From positions 36,466-100,465 of the forward strand of contig NZ_FOXD01000014.1 in assembly GCF_900115625.1 (NCBI RefSeq): a stretch of DNA of 64,000 nt, written 5' to 3'. A program made the translations under genes and the position numbers. Source of the stretch: Salibacterium halotolerans. GTDB taxonomy: Bacteria > Bacillota > Bacilli > Bacillales > Marinococcaceae. The notes below the pieces were generated by a model that saw only the letters and a program-made list of their open reading frames with translations, was not told where the DNA came from and did no database searches. Positions 63,958-64,000 of the stretch are shown here, in pieces (positions within the stretch are counted from its first letter, which is position 1; every line of letters starts with the position of its first letter).

Positions 63958-64000
63958 CTATTTCATATACAAAAAAATCGCCTCTTTCGGTATAATGAAG

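Overview
The window looks like a spore-forming, low-to-medium GC member of the Bacillaceae. Bacillus-type gene order is conserved (lexA-yneA-yneB-ynzC-tkt-sirA-yneF-ccdC-yneK; glnA-glnR-ynbB-hflX-spoVK; hfq-miaA-mutL-mutS), and sirA, spoVK and a glycine-betaine binding protein are present. I cannot name the species. The striking trait is a complete selenocysteine (Sec) decoding system, uncommon in this family.

Region 1 (1-17.2 kb) is chromosomal core: the 3' end of a glycine-betaine binding protein, two short genes with in-frame TGA codons that read as HesB-type selenoproteins (829-1119 and 2080-2388), a dipeptidase, a double-GTPase dynamin, an EAL protein, metA, nadE, yneQ/yneP, a tandem AAA+ ATPase, a VanZ protein and aconitase.

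Region 2 (17.2-25.8 kb) is a selenium locus: selA and selD (divergent; selD is itself a selenoprotein), then on the minus strand selB, a SenB-like selenosugar synthase and a PhnD-E-C type oxyanion ABC transporter in one probable operon, and finally selC (tRNA-Sec). Together these would import a selenium oxyanion, make selenophosphate, charge and deliver Sec-tRNA, and possibly make a selenosugar. The targets include the two Fe-S type selenoproteins in region 1.

Region 3 (25.8-43.06 kb) is a ~17.3 kb mobile element integrated in selC. A perfect 63-bp direct repeat (25719-25781 and 42996-43058) runs from the anticodon loop to CCA, so the tRNA stays intact. The element has a tyrosine integrase beside the left junction, a second catalytic-domain-only integrase near the right, a small-terminase-like protein, an XkdR-like protein, a tail tape-measure-like protein, XRE regulators, an SOS box and many unknowns. 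I see no large terminase, portal, capsid or lysis gene. Nested inside is a 1165-bp cassette bounded by perfect 100-bp inverted repeats that carries a CatA-type chloramphenicol acetyltransferase. A ~1 kb non-coding tract holds degenerate repeats of about 260 bp.

Region 4 (43.06-64 kb) is core again: yueI, yneK, ccdC, yneF, sirA, tkt, ynzC, yneB, a short yneA-like gene, lexA with three SOS boxes, glnR-glnA with a perfect GlnR site, ynbB, hflX, spoVK, an unusual tyrosine recombinase, hfq, miaA, a methyltransferase, mutL and mutS.
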